Below are positions 9,778 through 19,276 of a DNA stretch of 64,000 nt, in pieces. Every line of letters starts with the position of its first letter. Positions within the stretch are counted from its first letter, which is position 1. Below the pieces are notes generated by a model. That model did not search any database and was not told where the DNA came from. It was given only the letters and a program-made list of their open reading frames with translations. The DNA is taken from the NCBI GenBank assembly GCA_963933055.1, contig CAWVSY010000014.1, forward strand, positions 1 to 64,000, given 5' to 3'. The DNA is from Oleispira sp963933055 (GTDB lineage: Bacteria > Pseudomonadota > Gammaproteobacteria > Pseudomonadales > Oceanobacteraceae). The translations under genes were made by a program, and so were the position numbers.

Positions 9778-10749
9778 ATGAATCTAGATTTTGATTTCAG
9801 CGCTTCCGGTATTCGTACCATTCACATTGAACAAGAAGCCATTGCCAACTTAAAAAACCGCATCAATGAAGACTTCATTGCAGCTTGTAAATACATGCTT
9901 GCCTGTGAAGGCCGCATTGTTATTACGGGCATGGGAAAATCTGGGCACATTGGTAAAAAGATTGCGGCGACTCTTGCGAGCACAGGCTCCCCTGCATTTT
10001 TCGTACATCCTGGTGAAGCGAGCCATGGCGACATGGGCATGATCACCAAAAACGACGTCGTTATTGCGTTGTCGAACTCTGGTGAAACCGCTGAAGTAAC
10101 AAGCCTATTGCCGTTATTAAAACGCTTACAGATTCCTGTTATCAGCATGTCGGGCAAACCAGGCTCAACGCTTGCGCTAGGCAGCCACTGCCATTTAGAC
10201 ATCAGCGTAGCAGAAGAGGCTTGCCCACTCGATCTTGCACCCACCTCAAGTACCACCGCAACGCTAGTAATGGGTGATGCTTTGGCCATTGCGTTATTAG
10301 AAGCACGTGGCTTTACCGCCGAAGAATTCGCATTTTCTCATCCCGGTGGCAGCTTAGGCCGTCGTCTATTATTGAAGGTTGAGACCTTAATGCACTCGGG
10401 CGATGACATGCCGAAAGTATTACCTTCCACTCCACTTGCGGAAGCCTTGATGATTGTTACATCTAAAGGTTTAGGCATGACGACCGTCATTGATGAAGAT
10501 GGCCAGTTACAAGGTGTATTCACCGATGGCGATTTACGTCGCGCTATTGATAATGGCACCGACATTCATCACAGCGAAATTGCTAGCCTAATGACTGTGG
10601 GGGGTAAAACAACCAACCCTGATTTATTAGCCGTAGAAGCATTAACCGTTATGGAAGATAACCAAATCAATGCCTTGGTCGCGATGAAAGACGGTTTGCC
10701 TGTCGGTGTAATTACGATGCACGATATGTTAAAAGCAGGTGTAATCTAA
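9778..10749 (+). CDS. kdsD: D-arabinose 5-phosphate isomerase
   Basis: Converts ribulose 5-phosphate to arabinose 5-phosphate, the first step toward Kdo of lipopolysaccharide. The 323-residue protein has an N-terminal SIS sugar-isomerase domain (GMGKSGHIGKKIAATLAST, then the catalytic histidine region HPGEASHGDMGM) and two C-terminal CBS domains (from about residue 205; FTDGDLRRAIDNG is the CBS1 end). Its TAA is followed directly by the lptC ATG, with no kdsC gene between them. Confidence 0.96.
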   Translation: MNLDFDFSASGIRTIHIEQEAIANLKNRINEDFIAACKYMLACEGRIVITGMGKSGHIGKKIAATLASTGSPAFFVHPGEASHGDMGMITKNDVVIALSNSGETAEVTSLLPLLKRLQIPVISMSGKPGSTLALGSHCHLDISVAEEACPLDLAPTSSTTATLVMGDALAIALLEARGFTAEEFAFSHPGGSLGRRLLLKVETLMHSGDDMPKVLPSTPLAEALMIVTSKGLGMTTVIDEDGQLQGVFTDGDLRRAIDNGTDIHHSEIASLMTVGGKTTNPDLLAVEALTVMEDNQINALVAMKDGLPVGVITMHDMLKAGVI

Positions 10750-11319
10750 ATGCTGCGTAAGCGTTTTCTATTATTGTTCATTGCGGCTGCGGTTGGCATT
10801 GGTCTGTTATGGATTGAAGACTATACAACAGCGCAAACGCAAGAAAATATCGAAAGCGCTTCGCTATTGCCCGACTATTATGGTGAAGGCCTGCGGAATC
10901 GCAGTTATACCGAAACAGGAATGCTAGAACGTGAGTTTATTGCTAGCCATTCAATACACTACCCTGCCCAACAATTAACTCAACTTGACGACCCTGAAGT
11001 TCATTCGGTTGCTGATGATGGCGACATTTGGGTGCTTAAATCGCTTTTAGGCTTTCATTACGAAGCCCGTAAAACCTTATTTTTACAGCAAGATGTTTTA
11101 GTCACACCTTTTTCAGAATTAAGTACGGGTACGGCCTTACAAAACAGCATTCGTACGACAGAACTTACTTTATTTACTGAAGAGAAATTGGCCAAAACAG
11201 ATAAGCCTGTTGAGGTGATTAGTCTTAATGGTCGAATTAATGCGGTCGGTATGATTATTAAACTCGATCAGCAAAAAATAGAATTTTTATCTCAGGTGAA
11301 AGCTCGTTATGCTCAATAA
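10750..11319 (+). CDS. lptC: LptC, LPS export bridge protein
   Basis: A 189-residue bitopic inner-membrane protein. A single N-terminal helix (FLLLFIAAAVGIGLLWI) anchors a periplasmic beta-jellyroll that receives lipopolysaccharide from LptB2FG and passes it to LptA. Sequence similarity is weak, as is normal for LptC, so the call rests on topology, size and position between kdsD and lptA. The start touches the kdsD stop and the end overlaps lptA by 11 bases. Confidence 0.88.
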   Translation: MLRKRFLLLFIAAAVGIGLLWIEDYTTAQTQENIESASLLPDYYGEGLRNRSYTETGMLEREFIASHSIHYPAQQLTQLDDPEVHSVADDGDIWVLKSLLGFHYEARKTLFLQQDVLVTPFSELSTGTALQNSIRTTELTLFTEEKLAKTDKPVEVISLNGRINAVGMIIKLDQQKIEFLSQVKARYAQ

Positions 11320-11902
11320 AAACCTACTGATTCTTTCGTTATTGTTCACTGTTTTCTCAATACCCACCGCCTCCGCGTTAGAAAGCGATGCGAGTAAAGA
11401 CATTACCATTCAATCAGATAGCGCTCAGTTTGACCGTAAGGCCAGAACAGCCGTCTATATTGGCAATGTCACTTTAGAGCAAGGCACGCTGAAAATAACA
11501 GCCGATCAAATGACTCTCTATAGCAATGAAGAACAAAAGCTTACGCAAGCCATTGCATTAGGCCAGCCTGCTCATTTTCAACAGCAAATGGACGACGATA
11601 AAGGGTTAACGAAAGCACAAGGCAAAAGCATTACCTATTTAACCCTGGATAAAAACATAACTCTGCTTAATGATGCGACACTTGAGCAAGAAGGTAATAT
11701 TTTTACCGGCGAAACCATTATTTATAACATGTTGAATGAAATCGTCTCTGCAAAAGGTGGCACTCAAACAGAGCTGACACCCAATAGTGATAGCGAAGCG
11801 AAGCCAAGCCGCGTGAAGATGATTATTCAGCCAGCCAGCACTGAACCTGAAAAGACAGAGCAGCCAGGCACAGATAAGGTACTACCTAGTGAAGACGCTT
11901 AA
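11309..11902 (+). CDS. lptA: LptA, periplasmic LPS transport bridge
   Basis: A 197-residue protein with a cleavable signal peptide ([18 protein letters not shown], cleavage probably after ASA) and an OstA-type jellyroll. The motifs are [20 protein letters not shown] and [10 protein letters not shown]. LptA monomers stack into the bridge that carries lipopolysaccharide to LptDE in the outer membrane. The C-terminal 30 residues are rich in proline, glutamate and threonine and probably disordered. It overlaps lptB by 14 bases. Confidence 0.94.
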   Translation: MLNKNLLILSLLFTVFSIPTASALESDASKDITIQSDSAQFDRKARTAVYIGNVTLEQGTLKITADQMTLYSNEEQKLTQAIALGQPAHFQQQMDDDKGLTKAQGKSITYLTLDKNITLLNDATLEQEGNIFTGETIIYNMLNEIVSAKGGTQTELTPNSDSEAKPSRVKMIIQPASTEPEKTEQPGTDKVLPSEDA

Positions 11903-12614
11903 AGCCGCCAACTTAGCAAAGAGCTATGACGGACGCCAAATTGTAAAAGACGTATCCATGGAAGTGAAAAGCGGGCAAATTGTCGGCCTTTTAGGACCCA
12001 ATGGTGCGGGTAAAACGACGTGTTTTTACATGATCGTAAACTTGGTACAAGCCGATCATGGCACCGTTAGCATAGACGATCACGACATTAGCCACTTGCC
12101 GATGCATGGTCGAGCGCAGCAAGGAATTGGCTATTTGCCTCAGGAAGCCTCGATTTTCCGCAAGCTTTCTGTGGCTGATAACATCATGGCTATTTTAGAA
12201 ACGCGCAGCGATCTCACCAAAAGCCAACGCAAAGAACAACTCGAAATATTGCTGGATGAATTTCACATTCAGCACATTCGCGCCAGCATGGGTATGGCCT
12301 TATCTGGTGGTGAACGCCGTAGAGTCGAAATTGCTCGTGCGTTAGCGGCGGAGCCTGCTTTTATCCTTCTGGATGAGCCTTTTGCTGGGGTTGATCCCAT
12401 TTCTGTTGCCGATATTATGGCCATTATTCGCCAGTTAAAAGACCGTGGTATTGGTGTATTAATTACCGATCATAACGTCCGCGAGACACTCGCAATCTGC
12501 GAAAAAGCTTATATTGTGGGCGGCGGGCACATCATTGCAGAAGGCAGCGCAGAAGAAATTTTAGCCAATCAGCAAGTAAAAGATGTTTATTTGGGTCACG
12601 ACTTCAAGCTTTAG
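11889..12614 (+). CDS. lptB: LptB, ATPase of the LPS exporter
   Basis: A 241-residue ABC ATPase that powers extraction of lipopolysaccharide from the inner membrane with LptF and LptG. Walker A is GPNGAGKTT, the Q loop sits in [14 protein letters not shown], the signature is [16 protein letters not shown], Walker B runs into [13 protein letters not shown], and the switch histidine is in [10 protein letters not shown]. It starts with GTG inside the end of lptA, which implies translational coupling. Confidence 0.97.
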   Translation: MKTLKAANLAKSYDGRQIVKDVSMEVKSGQIVGLLGPNGAGKTTCFYMIVNLVQADHGTVSIDDHDISHLPMHGRAQQGIGYLPQEASIFRKLSVADNIMAILETRSDLTKSQRKEQLEILLDEFHIQHIRASMGMALSGGERRRVEIARALAAEPAFILLDEPFAGVDPISVADIMAIIRQLKDRGIGVLITDHNVRETLAICEKAYIVGGGHIIAEGSAEEILANQQVKDVYLGHDFKL

Positions 12615-12732
12615 CATATACTTAAAGTCAGTACCCTGTATTATCAATTAAGGCATTAGATGACGAGGTGAGTACCTCTCTTCTAAGTTAGATATTTATT
12701 ATGATTTTTTTGAAAAGTGATTTTACGACTGT

Positions 12733-14271
12733 ATGAAAGCGTCATTGCAATTAAAAATCGGCCAACAGCTAACCATGACACCGCAGTTGCAGCAAGCCAT
12801 CCGCTTGTTACAACTTTCGACTCTTGATTTACAAGCCGAAATTCAGGAAGCGCTTGAGTCAAACCCAATGCTTGAAGTAGAAGAGGCAGACCACCAGCCC
12901 ACTACGAGCCCAAGTGAACATACAGACCAGCACGACTCTATTGCCAGCGCCGACTTAGACGGCAATCCTAATAATACTGACAGCTTTGAACATAGCAGTC
13001 AGGATAACAATCCCGAAACATCTCTAGAAGAACATCTAAGCAGCGATACCATTCCTAATACTGGTGCGGATGAATTGCCTGCTGACAGTCAATGGGAAGA
13101 ATCTTATCAAACCAGTGCTGGGGTTAGCTCAAGCTCGGGTTCTATGGATGACGATTTTGATCACGATGGGCGCAATAGCACAACGGATAATCTGCAAGAT
13201 CATATCCTATGGCAGCTCAATCTTATTCCAATGAGTCCTACCGATACTGAAATCGCCATGGCGTTAATTGATGGCCTAAGTGATGACGGCTATCTATCCG
13301 TCAGCCTTGACGATATTTTAGAAAGCCTGGATACCGAACTGGAAGTGGAAGAAGACGAAGTACTTGCCGTACTTCACCGCTTACAGCAATTCGAACCGGC
13401 GGGTGTTTTTGCGCAAGACTTACAAGATTGCTTATTGCTTCAACTTAAGCAATTGCCACCAGCAACGCCTTGGCTTGAAGAAGCGAAAGTCGTGATTGGA
13501 CAGCACATCGCACTATTGGGCAGTAAAGATTATGCCCAAGTAATGCGCAAAACGAAGCTGAGTGAAGAAAACCTCAAAGATGTTTTACGTTTAATTCAAG
13601 AGCTTACTCCACGCCCGGGTGAGTTAATTATTTCCGAGCAATCAGAGTATGTTATTCCTGATGTGCTGGTACGTAAGGTAAAAGGCGAATGGCGCGTTGA
13701 TCTAAATCCAGAAATTGCGCCCAAGTTACGAGTGAATTCCGATTACGCATCTTTGGTAAAGCGTGCGGACAACAGTCCTGATAATGCTTACTTAAAAGAC
13801 AATCTACAAGAAGCACGCTGGTTTATTAAAAGCCTTCTTAGCCGCAACGATACCTTGTTAAAAGTCGCGAATAAAATTGTTGAATACCAAGAAGATTTCT
13901 TTGAAATTGGTGATGAAGGCATGAAGCCTTTGGTATTACATGACATCGCCGAAGCCGTAGAAATGCACGAGTCGACGATCTCGCGGGTGACTACTCAAAA
14001 ATTTATGCATACCCCTCGTGGAATTTTTGAATTAAAATATTTCTTTTCAAGCCACGTAAGTACTGACAGTGGTGGTGAGTGTTCATCAACGGCTATTCGC
14101 GCAATGATTAAAAAGTTAATTGCTGAAGAGTCATTAAAAAAACCTTTAAGTGATAACAAGATTGCAACTATCCTTGGGGATAAAGGCATTCAGGTTGCCC
14201 GCCGCACGGTAGCAAAATACCGTGAGGCTATGATGATTCCGCCTTCTAATGAACGTAAACGCCTACTATAA
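12733..14271 (+). CDS. rpoN: RNA polymerase sigma-54 factor
   Basis: Sigma-54 directs polymerase to -24/-12 promoters that need an enhancer-bound AAA+ activator. Region I is the glutamine- and leucine-rich start ([20 protein letters not shown]). A long acidic, low-complexity region II follows at about residues 50-155. The core-binding and helix-turn-helix domains follow, and the RpoN box RRTVAKYRE lies near the C-terminus. At 512 residues it is slightly longer than the E. coli protein (477) because of the acidic region. Confidence 0.97.
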   Translation: MKASLQLKIGQQLTMTPQLQQAIRLLQLSTLDLQAEIQEALESNPMLEVEEADHQPTTSPSEHTDQHDSIASADLDGNPNNTDSFEHSSQDNNPETSLEEHLSSDTIPNTGADELPADSQWEESYQTSAGVSSSSGSMDDDFDHDGRNSTTDNLQDHILWQLNLIPMSPTDTEIAMALIDGLSDDGYLSVSLDDILESLDTELEVEEDEVLAVLHRLQQFEPAGVFAQDLQDCLLLQLKQLPPATPWLEEAKVVIGQHIALLGSKDYAQVMRKTKLSEENLKDVLRLIQELTPRPGELIISEQSEYVIPDVLVRKVKGEWRVDLNPEIAPKLRVNSDYASLVKRADNSPDNAYLKDNLQEARWFIKSLLSRNDTLLKVANKIVEYQEDFFEIGDEGMKPLVLHDIAEAVEMHESTISRVTTQKFMHTPRGIFELKYFFSSHVSTDSGGECSSTAIRAMIKKLIAEESLKKPLSDNKIATILGDKGIQVARRTVAKYREAMMIPPSNERKRLL

Positions 14272-14370
14272 ATGCATACTGTAAACGTTTATTCGATGCG
14301 GTTGCTGTAAAGATTCTTGTAAAAGAAGTTGTTGTACAAAGAACGTCCGAAGGTTAACTAGGAGTAACTT

Positions 14371-14679
14371 ATGCAAATAAACATCAGCGGTCACCACATT
14401 GAAATCAGCACAGCACTAAAAGAGCATGTGGAAAGTAAGATACAGCGTTTAGAACACCATTTTGATCAAATAACACGCGCCGATATTACGTTAACGGTGG
14501 AAAAAACAAGGCACAAGGCAGAATGCAATGTGCACGTCAGTGGTAGCGATTTGCACGCTTCCGCTGAAGATGAAAATCAGAACATGTATGCCGCCATCGA
14601 TGCGCTTAGCGATAAGCTTGATCGCCAATTACTGAAACATAAAGAAAAATTCGTTGCTCGCAGCAAAGGTCATGGCTAA
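14371..14679 (+). CDS. hpf: Ribosome hibernation promoting factor
   Basis: A 102-residue short-form HPF (YhbH/RaiA family) that sits in the 30S decoding channel and helps make inactive 100S ribosomes in stationary phase. It starts MQINISGHHIEIS and shows the conserved basic pattern KHKEKFVARSKGH at the end. It has a good ribosome site (aggagt) before the ATG. It is placed between rpoN and ptsN as in E. coli. Confidence 0.95.
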   Translation: MQINISGHHIEISTALKEHVESKIQRLEHHFDQITRADITLTVEKTRHKAECNVHVSGSDLHASAEDENQNMYAAIDALSDKLDRQLLKHKEKFVARSKGHG

Positions 14680-14700
14680 AAATTGAAGGCTAAGAATTAG

Positions 14701-15153
14701 ATGAACCCGGTGATAGACTCCATACTGACTGCAGAGCGCACCGTAAAAGGTGTGCCTGTTTCGAGCAAGAAAAAAGTTCTTGAATACCTCGGTAGCTTTA
14801 TTGCTGAGCATATTCCTGAAAGCTCTGCTGACGATATCTATGAACGCTTATGGAGTCGTGAACGCATGGGCAGTACCGGTATCGGAGAAGGCATTGGCAT
14901 TCCTCATTGTCGCTTAAAACAATGCAATAAAACCTTTGGGGTTTTATTGCAATTGGATGAGCCCATTGATTTTGATGCCATTGATAACCAGCCTGTTGAT
15001 TTGATTTTTGCCTTATTAGTCCCTGAGGAAGCAACCGATGAGCACTTAAAAACGCTCAGCATGTTAGCCCAAAAATTAAGCCTAGCGGATTATCGTGACG
15101 CGTTACGCTCATCCACTGATAGCCAAGATCTTTATTTAAAAGCAACGCTTTAA
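14701..15153 (+). CDS. ptsN: EIIA-Ntr, nitrogen-related PTS phosphocarrier
   Basis: A 150-residue PTS EIIA domain of the mannitol/fructose type. The phosphorylated histidine is in GIGIPHCRL. It accepts phosphate from NPr (ptsO, four genes on) and acts as a regulator, for example of potassium transport, rather than as a sugar transporter. It is cotranscribed with hpf and rapZ in the conserved rpoN cluster. Confidence 0.96.
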   Translation: MNPVIDSILTAERTVKGVPVSSKKKVLEYLGSFIAEHIPESSADDIYERLWSRERMGSTGIGEGIGIPHCRLKQCNKTFGVLLQLDEPIDFDAIDNQPVDLIFALLVPEEATDEHLKTLSMLAQKLSLADYRDALRSSTDSQDLYLKATL

Positions 15154-15195
15154 GCGTTTTAACGTACTGCCGAAGGAGCGCCAGAGTAATAGATT

Positions 15196-16110
15196 ATGAA
15201 AGATGAAATGCGATTGATCATAATTAGTGGCCGCTCAGGATCAGGAAAATCAGCTGCACTTAATGTCCTAGAAGATCTAGGATTTTATTGCATTGATAAC
15301 CTGCCATTAGGTTTATTACCCGCGCTTACCGAACAAGCCCACCAGCAACGACTTATGTCGTCGACGCAAAGTGATGCCATCGCGGCACAAGAAACGTCTT
15401 TGCAGAAGCTGGCCGTTAGCATTGACGCACGAAATGTTGCTCAGGATATGAGCAAATTTCCAGCGATTCTTCGTAGTATCGAGCAAGGCCCTTTCAAAGC
15501 AGAAGTACTGTATCTCGATGCGCACAAAGATACGCTCATGCAGCGCTTTAGTTCTACTCGCCGCAAGCATCCGTTAACGACAACGGAAACATCGCTAGCA
15601 GAAGCGATAGAATTTGAAGGGCAGTTATTGCACCCTATTAGTGACCTTGCCGATTTAAATTTAGATACTACTCGGCTTTCTGTCCATGAATTACGCAGCC
15701 TGATTAAGCTGCGTGTTTTCAACAAACAATCTGCCGACATGGCCCTGCTATTTCAATCCTTTGGTTTTAAACACGGCATCCCTGTTGATGCCGACTTGGT
15801 ATTTGATGTGCGCAACCTCCCTAATCCTTATTGGGACCCTTGCTTACGCCAATTTACCGGTAAGGATGTTGAGATTATTGATTTTTTAAAAAAAGAACCT
15901 CTTGTGCAAGAGATGCTCAACGACATTCAACAATATTTGGTTAAGTGGCTGCCGAGTTTTGAACAAGCTAACCGCAGCTATATGACGGTAGCGATTGGTT
16001 GTACGGGTGGCCATCACCGGTCTGTCTTTATTTCTGAAGCATTAACTCAATTATTTTCCGCACAGTATCCTAACGTACAAGTCCGCCATAGAGAGCTACC
16101 CGATTTATGA
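15196..16110 (+). CDS. rapZ: RNase adapter protein RapZ
   Basis: A 304-residue P-loop protein ([12 protein letters not shown], residues about 10-21) followed by [13 protein letters not shown]. The C-terminal half contains the sensor domain motif [14 protein letters not shown], which in E. coli senses glucosamine 6-phosphate and steers RNase E to the small RNA GlmZ. It is some 15-20 residues longer than E. coli RapZ because of an insertion near residue 60. It overlaps ptsO by 4 bases. Confidence 0.96.
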   Translation: MKDEMRLIIISGRSGSGKSAALNVLEDLGFYCIDNLPLGLLPALTEQAHQQRLMSSTQSDAIAAQETSLQKLAVSIDARNVAQDMSKFPAILRSIEQGPFKAEVLYLDAHKDTLMQRFSSTRRKHPLTTTETSLAEAIEFEGQLLHPISDLADLNLDTTRLSVHELRSLIKLRVFNKQSADMALLFQSFGFKHGIPVDADLVFDVRNLPNPYWDPCLRQFTGKDVEIIDFLKKEPLVQEMLNDIQQYLVKWLPSFEQANRSYMTVAIGCTGGHHRSVFISEALTQLFSAQYPNVQVRHRELPDL

Positions 16111-16376
16111 TTAAAACCACTGTATTAATCATCAATAAATTGGGGCTACATGCTCGTGCTGCTTCCAAGTTAGTAACCACCGCTTCTGGCTTCGCTAGCC
16201 AAATTCGTATTGGCCGTAATACCCAAATGGCAGATGCCAAAAGTATTATGGCGGTGATGATGTTAGCCGCTTCTAAAGGCACTGAACTGAATTTAGAAGT
16301 TGAAGGCCGTGATGAAGAAGACGCTTGCCAGGCTGTGATCGATTTAATCAACCAACGCTTCGAGGAAGATGAATAA
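16107..16376 (+). CDS. ptsO: NPr, nitrogen-related HPr phosphocarrier
   Basis: An 89-residue HPr-family protein. The phosphorylated histidine is in [13 protein letters not shown], and the regulatory-serine region [14 protein letters not shown] follows. It passes phosphate from EI-Ntr (ptsP, not in this window) to EIIA-Ntr. The ATG overlaps the rapZ stop (ATGA), so translation is coupled. Confidence 0.95.
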   Translation: MIKTTVLIINKLGLHARAASKLVTTASGFASQIRIGRNTQMADAKSIMAVMMLAASKGTELNLEVEGRDEEDACQAVIDLINQRFEEDE

Positions 16377-16476
16377 TAAACCTGCTCAAACCCTGCTCTC
16401 GATAGCAAATTTCTGTTATTCCAGCTAGAATGATCAACTCACCCTATTGTTATCTTCATCCAATAAGAGCGGCGTT

Positions 16477-17832
16477 ATGGGCCAACAAAGTCAACGCGCA
16501 AAAGCAAAACTAAACAGTATCAATATCGCGCTTCAAAATGGTGGTCTACAAGAAGTTAAGCGCACGATTAATACTGGTTTAGCCCCCGCAGAAGTCGCTC
16601 ACCTAATTGAATCATCTCCTCCTAAAATACGAAAAATGTTATGGGAATTGGTTGAGACTGAAAATGAAGGTGAAGTACTCCAACATCTAAGTGATGAAAT
16701 CAGTGCGTCATTCTTAAATGCAATGAGCGCCTCTCAGCTGGTTGATTTAACATCAGAGCTTGATACTGATGACGTAGTGGATTTATTGCAGCAGCTTCCT
16801 GAGCAGCTTAGTAATGACGTTTTACGTGAAATGGACAGTAAAGACCGCAGTCGCTTAGAAGCCGTGATGTTTTATCCGGAAGATAGCGCCGGCGGCTTGA
16901 TGAATACCGATACCGTCACCGTTCGTGCCGATATCAAACTGGATGTTGTTTTACGTTATTTACGCCGTCATCGTTCATTACCTGCGATGACCGATAACAT
17001 ACTGGTGATTAACCGCAGTCATGAGTTTATTGGTATTTTACCGATCAATAAATTACTGGTTAGTGACTTGAACCAGACCGTACGTGAAGTCATGACAACG
17101 GATACGCAAGTGATTCATGCCAACATGGATGAAGAAGATGTTGCGAAAATATTCGAACGTCATGACCTCGTATCAGCACCGGTTATTGATAGTGTCGGCA
17201 AGCTCATTGGCCGAATTACTATTGATGACGTTGTAGACGTTATTCGAGATACCGCTGATCACTCATTAATGAGTATGGCGGGTTTAGATGAAGAAGAAGA
17301 TACCTTCGCCCCAGCGTTGAAAACAGGTCGACGTCGTGCAGTATGGTTGGGTATTAATTTAATTACCGCGTTTATTGCTTCTGCGGTCATTGGTTTGTTT
17401 GATCAAACGATTGAGCGTTTGGTGGCCTTGGCCGTACTTATGCCGATTGTAGCGAGCATGGGAGGGATCGCGGGTAGCCAGGTTTTGACCTTGGTGATTC
17501 GGGGTCAGGCACTAGGCCACATAAGTAGCCGCAATATAACCTGGTTGATGAACCGTGAATTAGCGGTTGGCTTCTTTAATGGTTTGCTCTGGGCATTTGT
17601 TATCGCAGTGATTACATTTTTTTGGTTTGACGACTTACAGCTGGCGTGGATAATCGGCGCCGCTATTATTATTAACTTTTTAGTTGCTGCTCTTAGTGGA
17701 GCCGCACTTCCTATAATACTGAAACGCCAAAACATCGATCCCGCCCTTGCTGGTGGTGTCCTTTTAACGACAATTACTGATGTTGTTGGCTTCTTTGCCT
17801 TTTTAGGTTTAGCCAGTATATTTTATCTATAA
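16477..17832 (+). CDS. mgtE: MgtE-family magnesium channel
   Basis: A 451-residue magnesium channel. It has an N-terminal helical MgtE_N domain, two CBS domains (about residues 130-255) that sense cytoplasmic magnesium, a connecting helix, and five C-terminal membrane helices. The acidic EPEDSAGGLM-like motif appears as YPEDSAGGLMNTD, and the pore segment shows PIVASMGGIAGSQ. I use the ATG at 16477; an in-frame TTG at 16447 is less likely. It directly follows the PTS genes. Confidence 0.93.
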   Translation: MGQQSQRAKAKLNSINIALQNGGLQEVKRTINTGLAPAEVAHLIESSPPKIRKMLWELVETENEGEVLQHLSDEISASFLNAMSASQLVDLTSELDTDDVVDLLQQLPEQLSNDVLREMDSKDRSRLEAVMFYPEDSAGGLMNTDTVTVRADIKLDVVLRYLRRHRSLPAMTDNILVINRSHEFIGILPINKLLVSDLNQTVREVMTTDTQVIHANMDEEDVAKIFERHDLVSAPVIDSVGKLIGRITIDDVVDVIRDTADHSLMSMAGLDEEEDTFAPALKTGRRRAVWLGINLITAFIASAVIGLFDQTIERLVALAVLMPIVASMGGIAGSQVLTLVIRGQALGHISSRNITWLMNRELAVGFFNGLLWAFVIAVITFFWFDDLQLAWIIGAAIIINFLVAALSGAALPIILKRQNIDPALAGGVLLTTITDVVGFFAFLGLASIFYL

Positions 17833-17846
17833 AAGGCAGCTTTATC

Positions 17847-18380
17847 ATGGCCAAGAAAAAGAAAGACCCCTTCGCGGAAGAAATTGAATACGAGATTGTT
17901 AGCAAATCAGAAATGAAGCGCGACATGATTAAACTTCAAGAAATTGGTGAGCGCATTGTCGCTTTACCGCGTAAAAAATCGATGGAATTGCCGCTCTCTG
18001 AAATGATGAAAGCCGCTGTTCGTGAAGCCGATCGTGTTGGTAAAAACGAAGCCATGCGCCGTCATATGCAATACATTGGCAAGCTGATTCGTAGCGAAGA
18101 TATTGAAGCGATTCAAGAAGCGTTAGATTTGTTAGACCCATCCACAGAAGCTTATGGCCGAGTGACTGGACAGCAAGAGCAATGGCGTACTCGTTTAATT
18201 ACTGATCCAACCGCGCTGAACGATTTCATTGAAATGTTTCCACAGGTTGATCGTCAAAACTTGCGTACGCTAATCCGCAATGCTGAAAAAGAGATGAGTA
18301 GTGAGCCACCAAAACCTGGCAGTAACTATAAGAATCTATTTAAACTGATCAAAGAGCAATATAACCAAAAGGACGATTAA
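17847..18380 (+). CDS. darP: Ribosome-associated protein DarP (YjgA family)
   Basis: A 177-residue highly charged, helical protein of the DUF615/YjgA family. In E. coli DarP binds a late 50S precursor and promotes maturation of the peptidyl-transferase centre. The start MAKKKKDPFAEEIEYEIVSK and the SEMKRDMIKLQEIGE region fit the family. It lies 14 bases after mgtE and may share its transcript. Confidence 0.92.
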   Translation: MAKKKKDPFAEEIEYEIVSKSEMKRDMIKLQEIGERIVALPRKKSMELPLSEMMKAAVREADRVGKNEAMRRHMQYIGKLIRSEDIEAIQEALDLLDPSTEAYGRVTGQQEQWRTRLITDPTALNDFIEMFPQVDRQNLRTLIRNAEKEMSSEPPKPGSNYKNLFKLIKEQYNQKDD

Positions 18381-18388
18381 TCGCCCTT

Positions 18389-18421
18389 GTAATCGGTATA
18401 TTATTTAAATGTACCGATTAC
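18389..18421. terminator. Hairpin between convergent darP and the nitrilase-family gene
   Basis: GTAATCGGTA pairs perfectly with TACCGATTAC over ten base pairs, with a 13-base loop. It sits between two convergent genes, where a shared terminator is expected. There is no strong T run, so termination efficiency is uncertain. Confidence 0.55.
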
Positions 18422-18458
18422 GCTATCGCTTACGAATATTGCTAATGATTAACGTGGT

Positions 18459-19274
18459 TTAAATATCTCGCTGGTGATTAGCAATTGGCATCTCACGTCG
18501 AATTCGCTTCACCTCTTCCAAATCAATTTCTGCACACGCGATACCCGAATCTTCTGGCTGCTCGTCAAGTATTTCTCCCCAAGGCGAAACCACCATAGAG
18601 TGCCCAAACGTACGACGCTTGCTATCGTGCTGTCCCCACTGATTTGAACCTAAAATGTAGCATTGCTGCTCTATTCCTCTAGCTTGCAATAAAGGCTGCC
18701 AGTGAGCTCTACCAGTCGCCTCAGTAAACGCTGCAACCACAGAGATGATATCAGCACCGGCTTTGCGCAAGCGGTCAAATAGGTAAGGGAAACGCAGATC
18801 ATAACAAATCGTTAAACCTACGTTGCCATAAGGTGTTGGGAATACTTTTATTTGATCGCCAGATAAAAACATATCGGATTCTCGATAGCGACCTTGAGCA
18901 TCTGCAATATCCACATCAAACAAATGAATTTTATCGTAATATCCTTGCTCTTCACCTTGGTCGTTATAAAAATAACAGCGAGGATATACTTTACTTAATT
19001 TGGGCTCTAAAACCGGAATAGTACCGCCAATAAGATATACTTTATTGTCTCTCGCCCAGCTCGCCATGCGGCTGCGTAAATTGCCTAATACCGTCATTTC
19101 TTGCTTGCCTAGCGCAAGGTATTTTTGACTGTCGTAGCAAGCAAATACTTCAGGAAGCGCGATGATTTTTGCGCCTTGGCTAGCAGCTTGGATAATTTGA
19201 GTTTCTATCGCCTGAAGATTTTTTTCGACATCAGGGCCGGTGGTTATCTGTACCGCGGCTATTTTAGTTTTCAT
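18459..19274 (-). CDS. Nitrilase-superfamily carbon-nitrogen hydrolase (Nit1/YafV-like)
   Basis: A 271-residue cytoplasmic amidase of the nitrilase superfamily. The catalytic triad is visible: Glu in IALPEVFACYDS, Lys in YYDKIHLFDVD, and Cys in VGLTICYDLRFPYLF. The similarity pattern (GVGTPYG-like region, then CYDLRFP) suggests the branch that repairs deaminated glutathione, but the exact substrate cannot be fixed from sequence. It is 2 bases downstream of yhdP in the leftward mreB-to-nit gene run, as in Pseudomonas. Confidence 0.85.
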   Translation of the reverse strand: MKTKIAAVQITTGPDVEKNLQAIETQIIQAASQGAKIIALPEVFACYDSQKYLALGKQEMTVLGNLRSRMASWARDNKVYLIGGTIPVLEPKLSKVYPRCYFYNDQGEEQGYYDKIHLFDVDIADAQGRYRESDMFLSGDQIKVFPTPYGNVGLTICYDLRFPYLFDRLRKAGADIISVVAAFTEATGRAHWQPLLQARGIEQQCYILGSNQWGQHDSKRRTFGHSMVVSPWGEILDEQPEDSGIACAEIDLEEVKRIRREMPIANHQRDI

Positions 19275-19276
19275 AA

